Source: a virus. From it: 64,000 nt of DNA. Position 1 is the first letter of the stretch, and each line of letters opens with the position of its first letter. The position numbers and the translations under genes were made by a program. Shown here one piece after another: positions 38,713-46,609 of the stretch. The notes beneath the pieces were generated by a model. It saw only the letters and a list, made by a program, of their open reading frames with translations. It was not told where the DNA came from and searched no databases. The DNA lies in the IMG/VR virus record IMGVR_UViG_3300046694_000296, positions 1 to 64,000 of that record. One strand, 5' to 3'.

Positions 38713-39138
38713 TGGGAGGAATTCCGGTTTCGCGGGAGCGGCTTATTGGGAGTGATCGGATTTTGCACCCCCTTTTCTCCTTTGTCACTGGGAGGATTTC
38801 CGATTCAATGGGAGGAAAACCGGGTTACTGGGAGGATTTCCGGGTCCGGGAGCCTGTGCATAACCCTACTTCGACCGGCTTTTCTCCCAATGCGTGACCG
38901 GTCGCCCTCCTACTTTGACCGGTCGCCCACCCATTTAACCCGGAATCTCTCCCATTACCTGCCTGCAAACCCATGCTGGGTAAGGCTTTGAGCCGTATAC
39001 AAACGTTTAAGAACGTATACAAACCACGCGCGAGTAGGCTGTGAACAACTTCTCGCATCTCTTTGATTACCCGGGATTCCTCCCAATCCAAATATCCCGG
39101 GAATCCTCCCAATTCGCGTAACCCGGAAATTCTCCCAA
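38711..39138. repeat. Iteron origin of replication
   Basis: About 20-bp units with core TGGGAGGATTTCCGGGTT. Direct copies start at 38711, 38743 (weak), 38786, 38807 and 38827, the last three spaced 20 bp apart. Inverted copies are at 38877 (weak), 38936, 39068, 39093 and 39119. Between the two sets lies an AT-richer stretch with two copies of CGTATACAAAC (38994 and 39014). A one-mismatch DnaA box TGTGCATAA is at 38855. The region has no convincing gene. Confidence 0.85.
38895..38928. repeat. Short direct repeat in the origin
   Basis: TGACCGGTCGCCC occurs at 38895-38907 and 38916-38928, 21 bp apart, each containing the palindrome GACCGGTC. Different from the iterons; perhaps a second protein site. 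Confidence 0.65.
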
Positions 39139-39175
39139 TAGGACAAGTCCTAAAAGGCAGTCTGCAAAGGGGTGG

Positions 39176-39547
39176 TCAGTCCATGCCCAGGCGCTTCTTC
39201 TCGCGCGCGACTTCCTTGGCTACCGCCTCGGCGATGAAGTCGTTCTTGGTCTTGCCGAGCGCGAAGCAGAGCAGGTTCAAATCCTCCTTCAGCGCTGGCG
39301 GGATGCGAACCGGCTGCTGCACCGGCGTCTCCTTCTTCGGCAGCGCCGCGCGGATGGCCTGCAGATCCACACCTTTACCCACGCGAACCGGCGCCCTCCT
39401 CTCTGCAACGACCACCGGCTCAGGTGCTTGGTCCTCTATCTCCCCCGCCTGAGCTGCGGGCGCCGGCTCATCAATGGCCGCCGTCTCTGCATTCAGGCTG
39501 TCGAGCCACGCTTTGCTTTTCGGTGCGCTCATCGGGTCTTTGCTCAT
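39176..39547 (-). CDS. Ribbon-helix-helix partition partner (ParB-like)
   Basis: 123 residues, coupled to parA by a 4-base overlap. The N-terminal 75 residues are disordered Pro/Ala; the C-terminal 45 residues (VRIPPALKEDLNLLCFALGKTKNDFIAEAVAKEVARE) form a ribbon-helix-helix DNA-binding domain. With a ParA of the short type, such proteins bind the centromere and stimulate the ATPase. No separate ParB is present, so this is the best candidate for that role. Confidence 0.75.
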   Translation of the reverse strand: MSKDPMSAPKSKAWLDSLNAETAAIDEPAPAAQAGEIEDQAPEPVVVAERRAPVRVGKGVDLQAIRAALPKKETPVQQPVRIPPALKEDLNLLCFALGKTKNDFIAEAVAKEVAREKKRLGMD

Positions 39548-40200
39548 GAAAACACTCCAAGGTAAAGGTCTTTCATTTCGTTGGCAGCGGCACTATCCCA
39601 ATCCCGGCCCGAGAGCTCGGACACCGCCCTCCCCTGCGCATTGGCGAACTTGTAGGTTTCACGCGTCGCGACCAGCTTCGTCAGGACCGGCAGCTTGTCC
39701 TCGAACGGCTCCAACTGTTTGATCATCGACTTGGTGAAGCGCTTGCGCGGATCGGCCTGATTGAGCACCACGCGAATGTCGATCTGGCGTTTGTAGCTGC
39801 CGACCAGTGCGTGTAGATCGGGCACCGTGTCGAGGTCCATCTGCGACGGGATCAGCGGCGCGAGCACCTTCTCAGCGACGGCCAGGCCGTAGCGGAAGCC
39901 GTCCGAGTCCTTGCCGCCGACGTCGATGAAAACGTCCTGATACTGATCGGTGAGACGATCGAGCACCTCGGCGAATTCCTGCTTCGTGATCGGCTTGCGC
40001 GGTTCCCACCGCTCGACATGGACCTGCGGAAGAGCCGGGTCGTTAGCGCGGCGTGCCGCCCACTTCGCGGTGCTGTTTTGTCCGTCGAGGTCGAATACGG
40101 CAACCGTGCGCTTGAGCGATGCCCGGATCGCTGCCAAATTCTGGGTGAAGGTAGATTTGCCCACGCCTCCCTTCTCTGTTCCCACCATAATTACGGCCAT
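39544..40200 (-). CDS. parA: ParA partition ATPase
   Basis: 218 residues from ATG at 40200. Deviant Walker A EKGGVGKST (residues 9-17), second motif VAVFDLDGQNS, Walker B region DVFIDVGGKDSDG. No N-terminal HTH, so it is a small type Ib-like ParA that works with a separate DNA-binding partner. Together with the RHH protein and nearby palindromes it should segregate the low-copy prophage. Confidence 0.9.
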   Translation of the reverse strand: MAVIMVGTEKGGVGKSTFTQNLAAIRASLKRTVAVFDLDGQNSTAKWAARRANDPALPQVHVERWEPRKPITKQEFAEVLDRLTDQYQDVFIDVGGKDSDGFRYGLAVAEKVLAPLIPSQMDLDTVPDLHALVGSYKRQIDIRVVLNQADPRKRFTKSMIKQLEPFEDKLPVLTKLVATRETYKFANAQGRAVSELSGRDWDSAAANEMKDLYLGVFS

Positions 40201-40317
40201 AGAAGCCTCGATTGAATGTGTGAATTGTGCGTAGAGTAAAGGCTTGCGCCCCACACTTCAAGTAGATTATGAGCATTTGGAACTACGTCGGAGCAATGCA
40301 AGCCACTATTCAACCGA

Positions 40318-40367
40318 GGTATCAAGGTATGTTGGTATCAAGATACCAACCGAGGTATCAAAATACC
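40318..40367. repeat. Triple palindrome, candidate centromere (parS) or parA operator
   Basis: Three 14-bp units of GGTATCAARATACC type: 40318-40331 (imperfect), 40334-40347 and 40354-40367. The middle one extends to a perfect TTGGTATC/GATACCAA palindrome. It lies about 120-170 bases upstream of the parA start codon. Confidence 0.7.
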
Positions 40368-40611
40368 GCCGGACGGAGAAACGCCGTTGTAGCCGAAGCA
40401 AGGTAGATCGGTCTGAGGCGAGGCAACGCGCAACTAAGTTTGTTTGGTCAGTAGGTCGGTCTGCCGAGAGCGAGCGTGAGACGATTCTCTCTATTGTGCG
40501 AGCGCGCACACAAGCCCCAACGCTACAGAGAGATCAATCGATGGCCCTAAGAAGCTGGCAAGGTGAGAGTAAAGCTTGATCGGCAGAACGCGATCAAAGA
40601 AGGGACCAGCC
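40368..40611. other. Non-coding stretch, no clear feature
   Basis: Apart from degenerate repeats of TCGGTCTG (near 40410 and 40458) I see no gene, hairpin or promoter here. Confidence 0.5.
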
Positions 40612-40641
40612 AAACAAAAAACCCACGTCTGAGCGTGGGTT
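40612..40641 (-). terminator. Terminator of the XRE regulator gene
   Basis: AACCCACG (40620-40627) and CGTGGGTT (40634-40641) form the stem. Read on the - strand it is followed by a T-run, matching the end of the regulator gene. Confidence 0.8.
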
Positions 40642-40675
40642 CATATCCAACAAGTATGCGCCAATGGGTGCTCCC

Positions 40676-41095
40676 TTATTTGTCTGTTCGCTTGTTGTAA
40701 TCCTTCAGAACATGGCGAATTGCTCCATTGAACTCAGGATCGTCAAAGTCCACGTCAGCACCTTTGAGCTCTTCCGAGACTATCCGCTGGAAGTCTTTCT
40801 GCGATTTCGTCACGAACTTGTCGCCGAGCACCTCGTCGATGACCTTCCATGCATCCGGCATGTATTCGTTCATCACGAGCTTCAGTAAGTGCGCCGGATC
40901 GACTCCCAACACGATCGCCATTGCTCGGACCTTGTTGATCGGCAGCTTGGTCTTGCCTTGCTTGAACAGCGTGATGACGTTGCGGTTCGGATATTCGAGC
41001 GCATCGCATATCTCAGCCTGCGTCTTGCCGCTCAAGTCGATCGCGCGAGTGATGTATTCCGCCACCGAGAGTGGCTGCTGTTTCTTCGTGGTCAT
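40676..41095 (-). CDS. XRE-type transcriptional regulator, candidate immunity repressor
   Basis: 139 residues. The helix-turn-helix lies at about residues 24-52 (KTQAEICDALEYPNRNVITLFKQGKTKLP). The rest is helical and acidic-basic mixed, without the peptidase domain found in LexA/CI-type repressors, so induction by self-cleavage is not expected. The gene is single, on the - strand, and reads from a region with a degenerate copy of the dispersed palindrome (41111-41128). That makes it the prime candidate to bind that family. The alternative is a simple plasmid copy-control protein. Confidence 0.65.
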   Translation of the reverse strand: MTTKKQQPLSVAEYITRAIDLSGKTQAEICDALEYPNRNVITLFKQGKTKLPINKVRAMAIVLGVDPAHLLKLVMNEYMPDAWKVIDEVLGDKFVTKSQKDFQRIVSEELKGADVDFDDPEFNGAIRHVLKDYNKRTDK

Positions 41096-41110
41096 GTTTC
41101 CCCCAGATTG

Positions 41111-41128
41111 TTAGTAATTAGTGACATA
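41111..41128 (-). promoter_or_regulatory. Dispersed palindrome on - strand, before the XRE gene (copy 12)
   Basis: Read on the - strand it is TATGTCACTAATTACTAA, two to three bases off the family consensus, followed by TAACAAT. Fits autoregulation of the XRE gene. Confidence 0.55.
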
Positions 41129-41280
41129 CAGATTGTGAGAACAAATTGGTAACCGCTAACTTTCCCTCATGTGTTTGATTATAGAACGCAAAATTGGTTG
41201 CCGAGAAAAAAACACTGCCGATGCTGATGGCGATGCTGTTTGCTGAAGTTGCATCGTGTTCGGTCGCGCACACTACAATA

Positions 41281-41298
41281 TAAGTTAGACGTTACATA
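41281..41298 (+). promoter_or_regulatory. Dispersed palindrome, copy 13
   Basis: TAAGTTAGACGTTACATA in the divergent gap, upstream of the + strand block, followed by AACAAGTGACG, an extra half site. Confidence 0.65.
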
Positions 41299-41337
41299 AC
41301 AAGTGACGTAATTCTAACCCTACCGAGGAGTTGCCTG

Positions 41338-41577
41338 ATGTTGCAGAATTTCACCATCGTGTCCCTGAGCCAAGACCAGGCGATCGTTCTGTTGGCCGAG
41401 ACGATCGAGGCCGGGAGCACGTTGGATGGGGGTTCGGTGCAAACGACCGTATGCCGTCATCCCGCGATTGGCGAGCTCATCCTGGTCCAGAACGCACTCG
41501 GGACGTCTGCCGTAGCACTCGACAAAGCCCAAATTCCTGCGTTAAGTGATTGGTTATCTCCTAGTCTGACCCATTGA
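41338..41577 (+). CDS. Small unknown protein, first gene of the + strand block
   Basis: 79 residues with a strong ribosome site (GAGGAG) 7 bases before the ATG. Alpha/beta, ending in DKAQIPALSDWLSPSLTH. It lies just past the divergent control region, where early control genes often sit. No motif is recognised. Confidence 0.6.
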   Translation: MLQNFTIVSLSQDQAIVLLAETIEAGSTLDGGSVQTTVCRHPAIGELILVQNALGTSAVALDKAQIPALSDWLSPSLTH

Positions 41578-41650
41578 GCGCCAAGACGCGACCGTTAGAC
41601 TTTTGTCTATCGAATTAAAACCGTTGTTTTTTCTCAATAGGGGAATGACC

Positions 41651-43954
41651 ATGCAGGTGAACAATCGTGTCCTCGTGATGCGCGAGGCGATCACCAAAAT
41701 TGTGCCGATGTTAACTCAACGCTCAGTGCGCGTGACGCAGCAAGGCACGCAAGCATTCGTTGAATACCACGGGACCACGCTGGAGGTGAAGCGCGTCAAC
41801 CTGCCGTATATCCCCGAAGACGCCAGCGACCAACTGCTCGACGCGACGCAGGGCTTCCTCGATCACGAGGTCGGCCACGTCCTGTTCACCGAGCAGCGCT
41901 TTGTGAAAAAGGCCGCGAAGCTCAAGGTCCACTCGCTGCACAACATGGTCGAGGACACGTTCGTCGAGCGGAAGATGGGCGAGAAGTTTCCGGGCTGCGG
42001 CTCGAACCTGACGCGCATGCACGGGTTCTTCCTCACCGAATACATCGACACTCAGCTCGCCGAAAAGCCCGAGCACTCAGCCGCAATCCTGATGGTGGTT
42101 GCGATTCGTGCATGGGCGGGCCAGCCCGCCTTCGTCGACTACATGAAAGACAAGTGGGAGTTGATGAAGGACGTCGTTGACCGTCTCGGTGCCGACTTCC
42201 CGAAGATGGTCCGGGGCGTAGACAGCACCGAGCAGGCGCTCAAGGTCGCGATCGAAGCGAAGAAGCGCCTCGAACCGAAACCGCAGCCGACGCCGCCCGC
42301 GCCGCCGATGACCCCGCCGCCGGCACCGCCCGAGCCGCCGAAGTCGAGCACGCCGCCCGAAGAGCCGCAAGAACCGCAGCAGGGCGGCCAGGGTGACGGC
42401 GAGCCCGACGAGGAAAACGAGAACGACGAGCCGCAGCAGCCCAACGACATGCCGAACTTGGGCGAGCCGGAACCCGAGCAGAGCGCGCCGAGCACCCCGC
42501 AGCCGGAAGGTGACGACGAGGACGACGAACCGAAGGGTGAGGAAGAACAGGAGCCCAACGGTGAGGAGGTTCAGGAGCCGGAACCCGAGCCGACGCCCGA
42601 AGCGGGTGACGAGGAAGACGAGCCCGCACCTGCGCCGAGCAACGAAGCGGGCGATGAGTCCGACGAGGGCGAAGGTGACGACAGCGACGACGAGGATGAA
42701 AACTCGAGCGGTGGCATGTCGGGCGAGGAAGGGGAGAACGACAGCGACGCCGAAGACGAAGGTGCACCGAGCGGCGCGGGTGACGGTCTGCCCGGCGGTG
42801 AGCAGTCTGAGGACAGCGCCGAGAGTGACTCGGGCGACGCAGGTGGTGAGGACGAGAACGGGGCCGGTCAGCAGGACGCGGGCGACCAGCACGGTCACGG
42901 CACGCCGGAAGCAGGGGAGGGCGATCCGACCGGTGGGCGCGATCCGAACGACGATCGCGACTTCATGAAGGAGCTCGAGGACGCTGATATCAAGGAGTTC
43001 GACGAGGCTGCGGCCGAAGCGCTCTCGAAGCAAGCCGTCGAAGCGACCAAGGGCGCGGATTACACCGTGTTCACCCGCGATGAGGACGTGATCGGCGTGC
43101 TCGAAGTGCCGGAGGAGTTCGGGCAAGAGACGGTCACGCACATGCAATCGAAGGTGGACCACATGATCGGCCCGCTCCAGAAAGACCTGCAGCGCGCCAT
43201 TGCTGCCCGCTCGCAAGCAATCTGGACAGGTGGGCACCGGCGCGGCCAGCTGCACGGTGCCTCGCTTGCCCGCGTGCTGACCGGCCGCGAAGACGTGTTC
43301 CGCCAGAAGCAGGTGTCGCGCACGAAAGACGTCGCCGTGTCGCTGCTCGTCGATGGCTCGGGCTCGATGTGGCAGCACGGCAAGATCAAGGTGGCCTCAT
43401 ACGCCGCGTATGCGCTCTCGGCCGTGCTCGACAACATCGGCATCACCAACGAGGTGCTCGCCTTCAGCACGAACGAGTTCAGCTACGGCACGCTCAAAGC
43501 GATGAGCGAGGAGGCCAGCCAGCACCGCCTGCGTTACTCGCGGGGCGCCGCACTTGAGATCCGCATCCTCAAGTCGTTTGCTGAGCGCATGACGCCGATC
43601 GTGCGCCGTCGCTTCGCGCTGCTCTCGCAGGGTGATGCAATGATGCAAGAGAACGTCGATGGCGAGAGCGTGCAAATCGCGAACCACCGTCTCCAGCAGC
43701 AGCGCGCGACGCGCAAGGTGATGATGGTGCTCTCGGACGGGATGCCTGCGGTCAACGGGCACCGTGCCCCGATCCTCGCGAAGCACCTCAAAGAGGTCGT
43801 CAAGCAGATCGAGAAGCGCGGCACCGACGTCGTAGCGCTCGGCATTCTCGACCCGTCGGTTAAACAGTTCTACGACCGCGCGCTCGTCCTGAATTCGGTC
43901 GAGGAGCTGCCGTCGCTGGTCATGAAGGAACTTCACCGCCTCCTGGTGCAGTAA
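41651..43954 (+). CDS. CobT-like VWA protein with HEVGH metallopeptidase-type N-terminus
   Basis: 767 residues from ATG 41651 (AGGGGAA upstream; an ATG two codons earlier is also possible). N-terminal domain has HEVGH (72-76) and downstream NMVEDTFVE (98-106), the spacing of a zinc peptidase with a Glu third ligand. Residues about 210-440 are a very acidic Pro/Asp/Glu linker. C-terminal 230 residues are a von Willebrand A domain with the MIDAS motif DGSGS (from D568). The pair with the next AAA+ gene parallels CobT/CobS and MoxR/VWA chaperone systems, not cobalamin synthesis, as no other corrin gene is present. Confidence 0.75.
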   Translation: MQVNNRVLVMREAITKIVPMLTQRSVRVTQQGTQAFVEYHGTTLEVKRVNLPYIPEDASDQLLDATQGFLDHEVGHVLFTEQRFVKKAAKLKVHSLHNMVEDTFVERKMGEKFPGCGSNLTRMHGFFLTEYIDTQLAEKPEHSAAILMVVAIRAWAGQPAFVDYMKDKWELMKDVVDRLGADFPKMVRGVDSTEQALKVAIEAKKRLEPKPQPTPPAPPMTPPPAPPEPPKSSTPPEEPQEPQQGGQGDGEPDEENENDEPQQPNDMPNLGEPEPEQSAPSTPQPEGDDEDDEPKGEEEQEPNGEEVQEPEPEPTPEAGDEEDEPAPAPSNEAGDESDEGEGDDSDDEDENSSGGMSGEEGENDSDAEDEGAPSGAGDGLPGGEQSEDSAESDSGDAGGEDENGAGQQDAGDQHGHGTPEAGEGDPTGGRDPNDDRDFMKELEDADIKEFDEAAAEALSKQAVEATKGADYTVFTRDEDVIGVLEVPEEFGQETVTHMQSKVDHMIGPLQKDLQRAIAARSQAIWTGGHRRGQLHGASLARVLTGREDVFRQKQVSRTKDVAVSLLVDGSGSMWQHGKIKVASYAAYALSAVLDNIGITNEVLAFSTNEFSYGTLKAMSEEASQHRLRYSRGAALEIRILKSFAERMTPIVRRRFALLSQGDAMMQENVDGESVQIANHRLQQQRATRKVMMVLSDGMPAVNGHRAPILAKHLKEVVKQIEKRGTDVVALGILDPSVKQFYDRALVLNSVEELPSLVMKELHRLLVQ

Positions 43955-43993
43955 ATCTTCCCGCAGGTGAATCACTTTGCCTGCATAGGATAG

Positions 43994-44034
43994 TAAGTGG
44001 TGACTTGACGTAGCCAAGAGTAACCACTTACTAT
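43994..44034 (+). promoter_or_regulatory. Inverted pair of palindrome half-sites with -35 TTGACG
   Basis: TAGTAAGTGGT and ACCACTTACTA form an 11-bp inverted repeat (43991-44001, 44024-44034). Between them lie TTGACG (44005-44010) and, 18 bases on, TACTAT (44029-44034). This is a variant of the dispersed element with a real -35. Confidence 0.65.
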
Positions 44035-44089
44035 TTCACCTGTAGCGAATCACAACCAATTTTAATTTTTCTCTGCATCGGAGGATTCA

Positions 44090-45301
44090 ATGAGCGATAC
44101 CGGCGACAAGATCTCTTGCCAGGAGTGCGGCGCGCTGACCCACGCGATCCAGTTGCACCTGCCGGAAGCCCACCCGGGCATGACCCTCGCCGACTACCAG
44201 GCGAAGTTTCCCGAAGCACCTGTGCTGTCCGAGCGCGCGAAAGCCGAGCTCGAGCGCCAGCGTGTCGCAAAGGCCGCTGCAGCGCCCGCAGTCACCGCCT
44301 CGATGGCCGGTAGCGCGCTGCCCGCTAACGTGGTCGCGCTGAACCCCGACGGCAAGACGACCGCCGCGATGCACGAGATCTTCGGCTTGGTCGATGGTCA
44401 TGGGAAACCTGTCGCAGCTGCCTTGAGCTCGCGCAAGGAACCCGTGCCGGTCACGATCTTCGCCTCCCCGCGCGACGCCGACATGGTGCCCGAGATCGAC
44501 GCAGGCTTCATTTTCGACATCGAAAACCTGAAGAATGCGCTGATGGCGATCGAGCTCCGCAAGAACCTCTACGTGTGGGGTCACGCCGGCACCGGTAAGA
44601 CGACGCTGATCGAACAGGTCGCGGCGCGCACCGGGCGTCCGGTCATTCGGGTGCAGCACTCGATCGGCACTGAAGAGTCGCACGTCCTCGGTCAGTGGGT
44701 GGTGCGTGGCGGGCAGACCGAGTTCCAGCCGGGCTTGCTCCCGCTCGCGATGCGCAACGGGTGGACCTACCTCGCGGACGAATACGACTTCGGTAACCCC
44801 GCGGTCCTCGCGGTCTACCAGCCGATTCTCGAACCGGGCAAGAGCCTGGTCATCAAGGATGCGCCCGACGAATGGCGCGTCGTGAAGCCGCACGAGAACT
44901 TCCGCTTCGTCGCAACGGGCAACACCAACGGTTCCGGTGACGACACGGGCCTCTATCAGGGCACGCAGATTCAGAACGCCGCGAACTACGACCGTTTCGG
45001 GATGGTCCTCGAAGCCGCCTACATGAAGCCGGAGCTCGAGTCGGCGATTCTCGTGCAGCGCTGCCGGATTCAGAAGAAGAACGCCGACTCGCTGGTCGAT
45101 TTCGCAAACCGCGTGCGCGAAGCCTACAAGAACAAGGAGATCGGCAGCACGATCTCCCCGCGATGCCTGATCGACGCGGCCGACATCGGTCTGCGACGCG
45201 CGAACTGGCGCGCGGGCGTGACGCTCTCCTTCATCAACAAACTCTCTGCGGTAGACCGCGCTGTCGTCGACGGCGTTGCATCGCGCATCTTCGACAAGTA
45301 A
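44090..45301 (+). CDS. cobS: CobS-like AAA+ ATPase (MoxR class) with zinc finger
   Basis: 403 residues. Residues 8-46 form a MucR-like finger: C10, C13, H23, H28 followed by GMTLADYQAKFPEAPVLS. AAA+ core: Walker A GHAGTGKTT (164-172), Walker B around YLADEYDF, sensor FVATGNTNG. CobS-type hexamers drive a VWA partner, here the gene just upstream. Phage CobS proteins have been noted in other lineages; the client is unknown. Confidence 0.85.
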   Translation: MSDTGDKISCQECGALTHAIQLHLPEAHPGMTLADYQAKFPEAPVLSERAKAELERQRVAKAAAAPAVTASMAGSALPANVVALNPDGKTTAAMHEIFGLVDGHGKPVAAALSSRKEPVPVTIFASPRDADMVPEIDAGFIFDIENLKNALMAIELRKNLYVWGHAGTGKTTLIEQVAARTGRPVIRVQHSIGTEESHVLGQWVVRGGQTEFQPGLLPLAMRNGWTYLADEYDFGNPAVLAVYQPILEPGKSLVIKDAPDEWRVVKPHENFRFVATGNTNGSGDDTGLYQGTQIQNAANYDRFGMVLEAAYMKPELESAILVQRCRIQKKNADSLVDFANRVREAYKNKEIGSTISPRCLIDAADIGLRRANWRAGVTLSFINKLSAVDRAVVDGVASRIFDK

Positions 45302-45306
45302 TCGGA

Positions 45307-45324
45307 TAAGTAACAGGTAACTAT
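45307..45324 (+). promoter_or_regulatory. Dispersed palindrome, copy 14, over the sigma-like start
   Basis: TAAGTAACAGGTAACTAT runs into TATCAT, whose last bases are part of the ATG at 45326. A transcript from here would lack a leader, so this copy is more likely an operator than a promoter for that gene. Confidence 0.6.
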
Positions 45325-45325
45325 C

Positions 45326-45964
45326 ATGCAATTGGCCCAATCGACTGTAACGAATGCCCGCACCTCCACGCGCTACGAGGACCACACGGGGATGCTGCAC
45401 AAACTGGCAAAACGCGGCTGGGGCCGGTTGCAGGAGGCAGGGCTCTCCCTGCCTTACGACGACGTGTTCCAGCAGATGTGCGAGTCGTTCGTGAAGTGTC
45501 AGGCGACCTACAAGGCTGACACCGGCTTCACGTTCTCGGCGTATTACGGTCGCTCGATCTGGAACAACTTCAACAAGTGGGCCGAGCGCCAGATCGAGGA
45601 AAAGCACACGCTTGGCCTCGTCTCGGTCGAGTCGCTGTGCGGCGCTGACGATGAAGGGGAGGGCGACGCCTACGAATTCATCGAGCAAGAGGACGAAGAC
45701 GACACGCCCGAAGATCGCCTGGCCGCGCGTCAGGAGAGCCACCGGCTCGCCCGCATGCTCTCGGACGACGCGAAGCGCATGGTGGCGCTGCTCGCGCACC
45801 AGACCCCGGCGCTTGAGCGCTGGATGGAGGAGCGCAACGCCCGGATGCTCAAGAAGACGCATCACATCAATCTGTGGCTGCTCGGCGAGTTCCTCGGTTT
45901 CGACCGCAACAAGACGAGCCGCCTGCGCCTGGAGCTCGAACGCGTCTACGGCGTGGAGCTGTAA
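45326..45964 (+). CDS. Sigma-70-like factor
   Basis: 212 residues. Residues about 45-90 match sigma region 2: DDVFQQMCESFVKCQATYKAD, TGFTFSAYYGRSIWNNFNKWAE, with the FxxY and WxxN pattern of the core-binding and -10-contact helix. An acidic linker (DEGEGDAYEFIEQEDEDD) follows, then a region-4-like helix-turn-helix at the C-terminus (WLLGEFLGFDRNKTSRLRLELERV). It could switch transcription to phage promoters. Divergent enough that a DNA-binding protein of another kind cannot be ruled out. Confidence 0.65.
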   Translation: MQLAQSTVTNARTSTRYEDHTGMLHKLAKRGWGRLQEAGLSLPYDDVFQQMCESFVKCQATYKADTGFTFSAYYGRSIWNNFNKWAERQIEEKHTLGLVSVESLCGADDEGEGDAYEFIEQEDEDDTPEDRLAARQESHRLARMLSDDAKRMVALLAHQTPALERWMEERNARMLKKTHHINLWLLGEFLGFDRNKTSRLRLELERVYGVEL

Positions 45965-46578
45965 TGAGCCACCCTAGCTGCTTCGGGCTGCCGTCGGTAT
46001 TCGCGGCCGGCACGCAGACCTGCACGGCGTGCGCCTCCCGCGCGCTATGCGTGCCCGCCTGCTACTCGATGCTCGTGTCGCTCTCCGAGAAGATCGATGT
46101 GGCGGCACCGCTCGCGCAGCTAGAGCGCACGGCCAAGGTTGTGACCGCGCAGTCGATACCCGCGCCCACGGTCGAAACGACGATCGCGGCGCCCGCACCT
46201 GCCGCGGTGCGCGTGAACCTGGAGTGCGGTGCGCGCGAGCAAGAGTTGCTTGCGAGCCTGCCTGTTCGCGCGCAGAAGGTCATGCGCCCGCTTCTGAAGC
46301 GCGGCGGTGACGCACGCGCACGCCTCGCGCTCGCGAAAGGGCAGAACCCCTTCGACGGGCGCGGCCCGCAGTGGTTGCGGCTTGCGGGCGAGAAGCTCCT
46401 CGCCGGCGGCTTCACGAAGGGCGACCTGCGCCGCGCCTACATCAACGAATACGGGTGGTCGGAAGCGACCGCCTTCTCGCGCGTGTCCATCGTGGTGTCG
46501 GTGATTCCGGCGCTGCGTCTGGGCCGCGTCGCGGGCGATACGGTGCTTCGCACGCCAACGCCCGCCCGCGATCATTGA
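45964..46578 (+). CDS. Unknown Cys-cluster protein
   Basis: 204 residues, TAATG coupling with the sigma-like gene. N-terminal cluster of cysteines (SCFGLPS, CTACASRALC, PACYSM) may bind zinc or iron-sulfur. The middle is a Pro/Ala linker; the C-terminal half contains a helical wing (GGFTKGDLRRAYINEYGWSEATAFSRV) that suggests DNA contact. Operon position between the sigma-like factor and the polymerase suggests a role in control or replication. Confidence 0.5.
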   Translation: MSHPSCFGLPSVFAAGTQTCTACASRALCVPACYSMLVSLSEKIDVAAPLAQLERTAKVVTAQSIPAPTVETTIAAPAPAAVRVNLECGAREQELLASLPVRAQKVMRPLLKRGGDARARLALAKGQNPFDGRGPQWLRLAGEKLLAGGFTKGDLRRAYINEYGWSEATAFSRVSIVVSVIPALRLGRVAGDTVLRTPTPARDH

Positions 46579-46609
46579 TACATCAACCCATTCACCGCAG
46601 GAGCTCAAG

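Noticed and set aside
40244-40579. Possible 111-residue gene between parA and the regulator
   Set aside because: It covers the triple palindrome, has no ribosome site and an unnatural Arg/Ser-rich composition.
41651-45301. Cobalamin biosynthesis (cobaltochelatase)
   Set aside because: Only the CobT/CobS-like pair is present, without CobN or any other corrin gene, and the T-like protein has an extra metallopeptidase-type domain.
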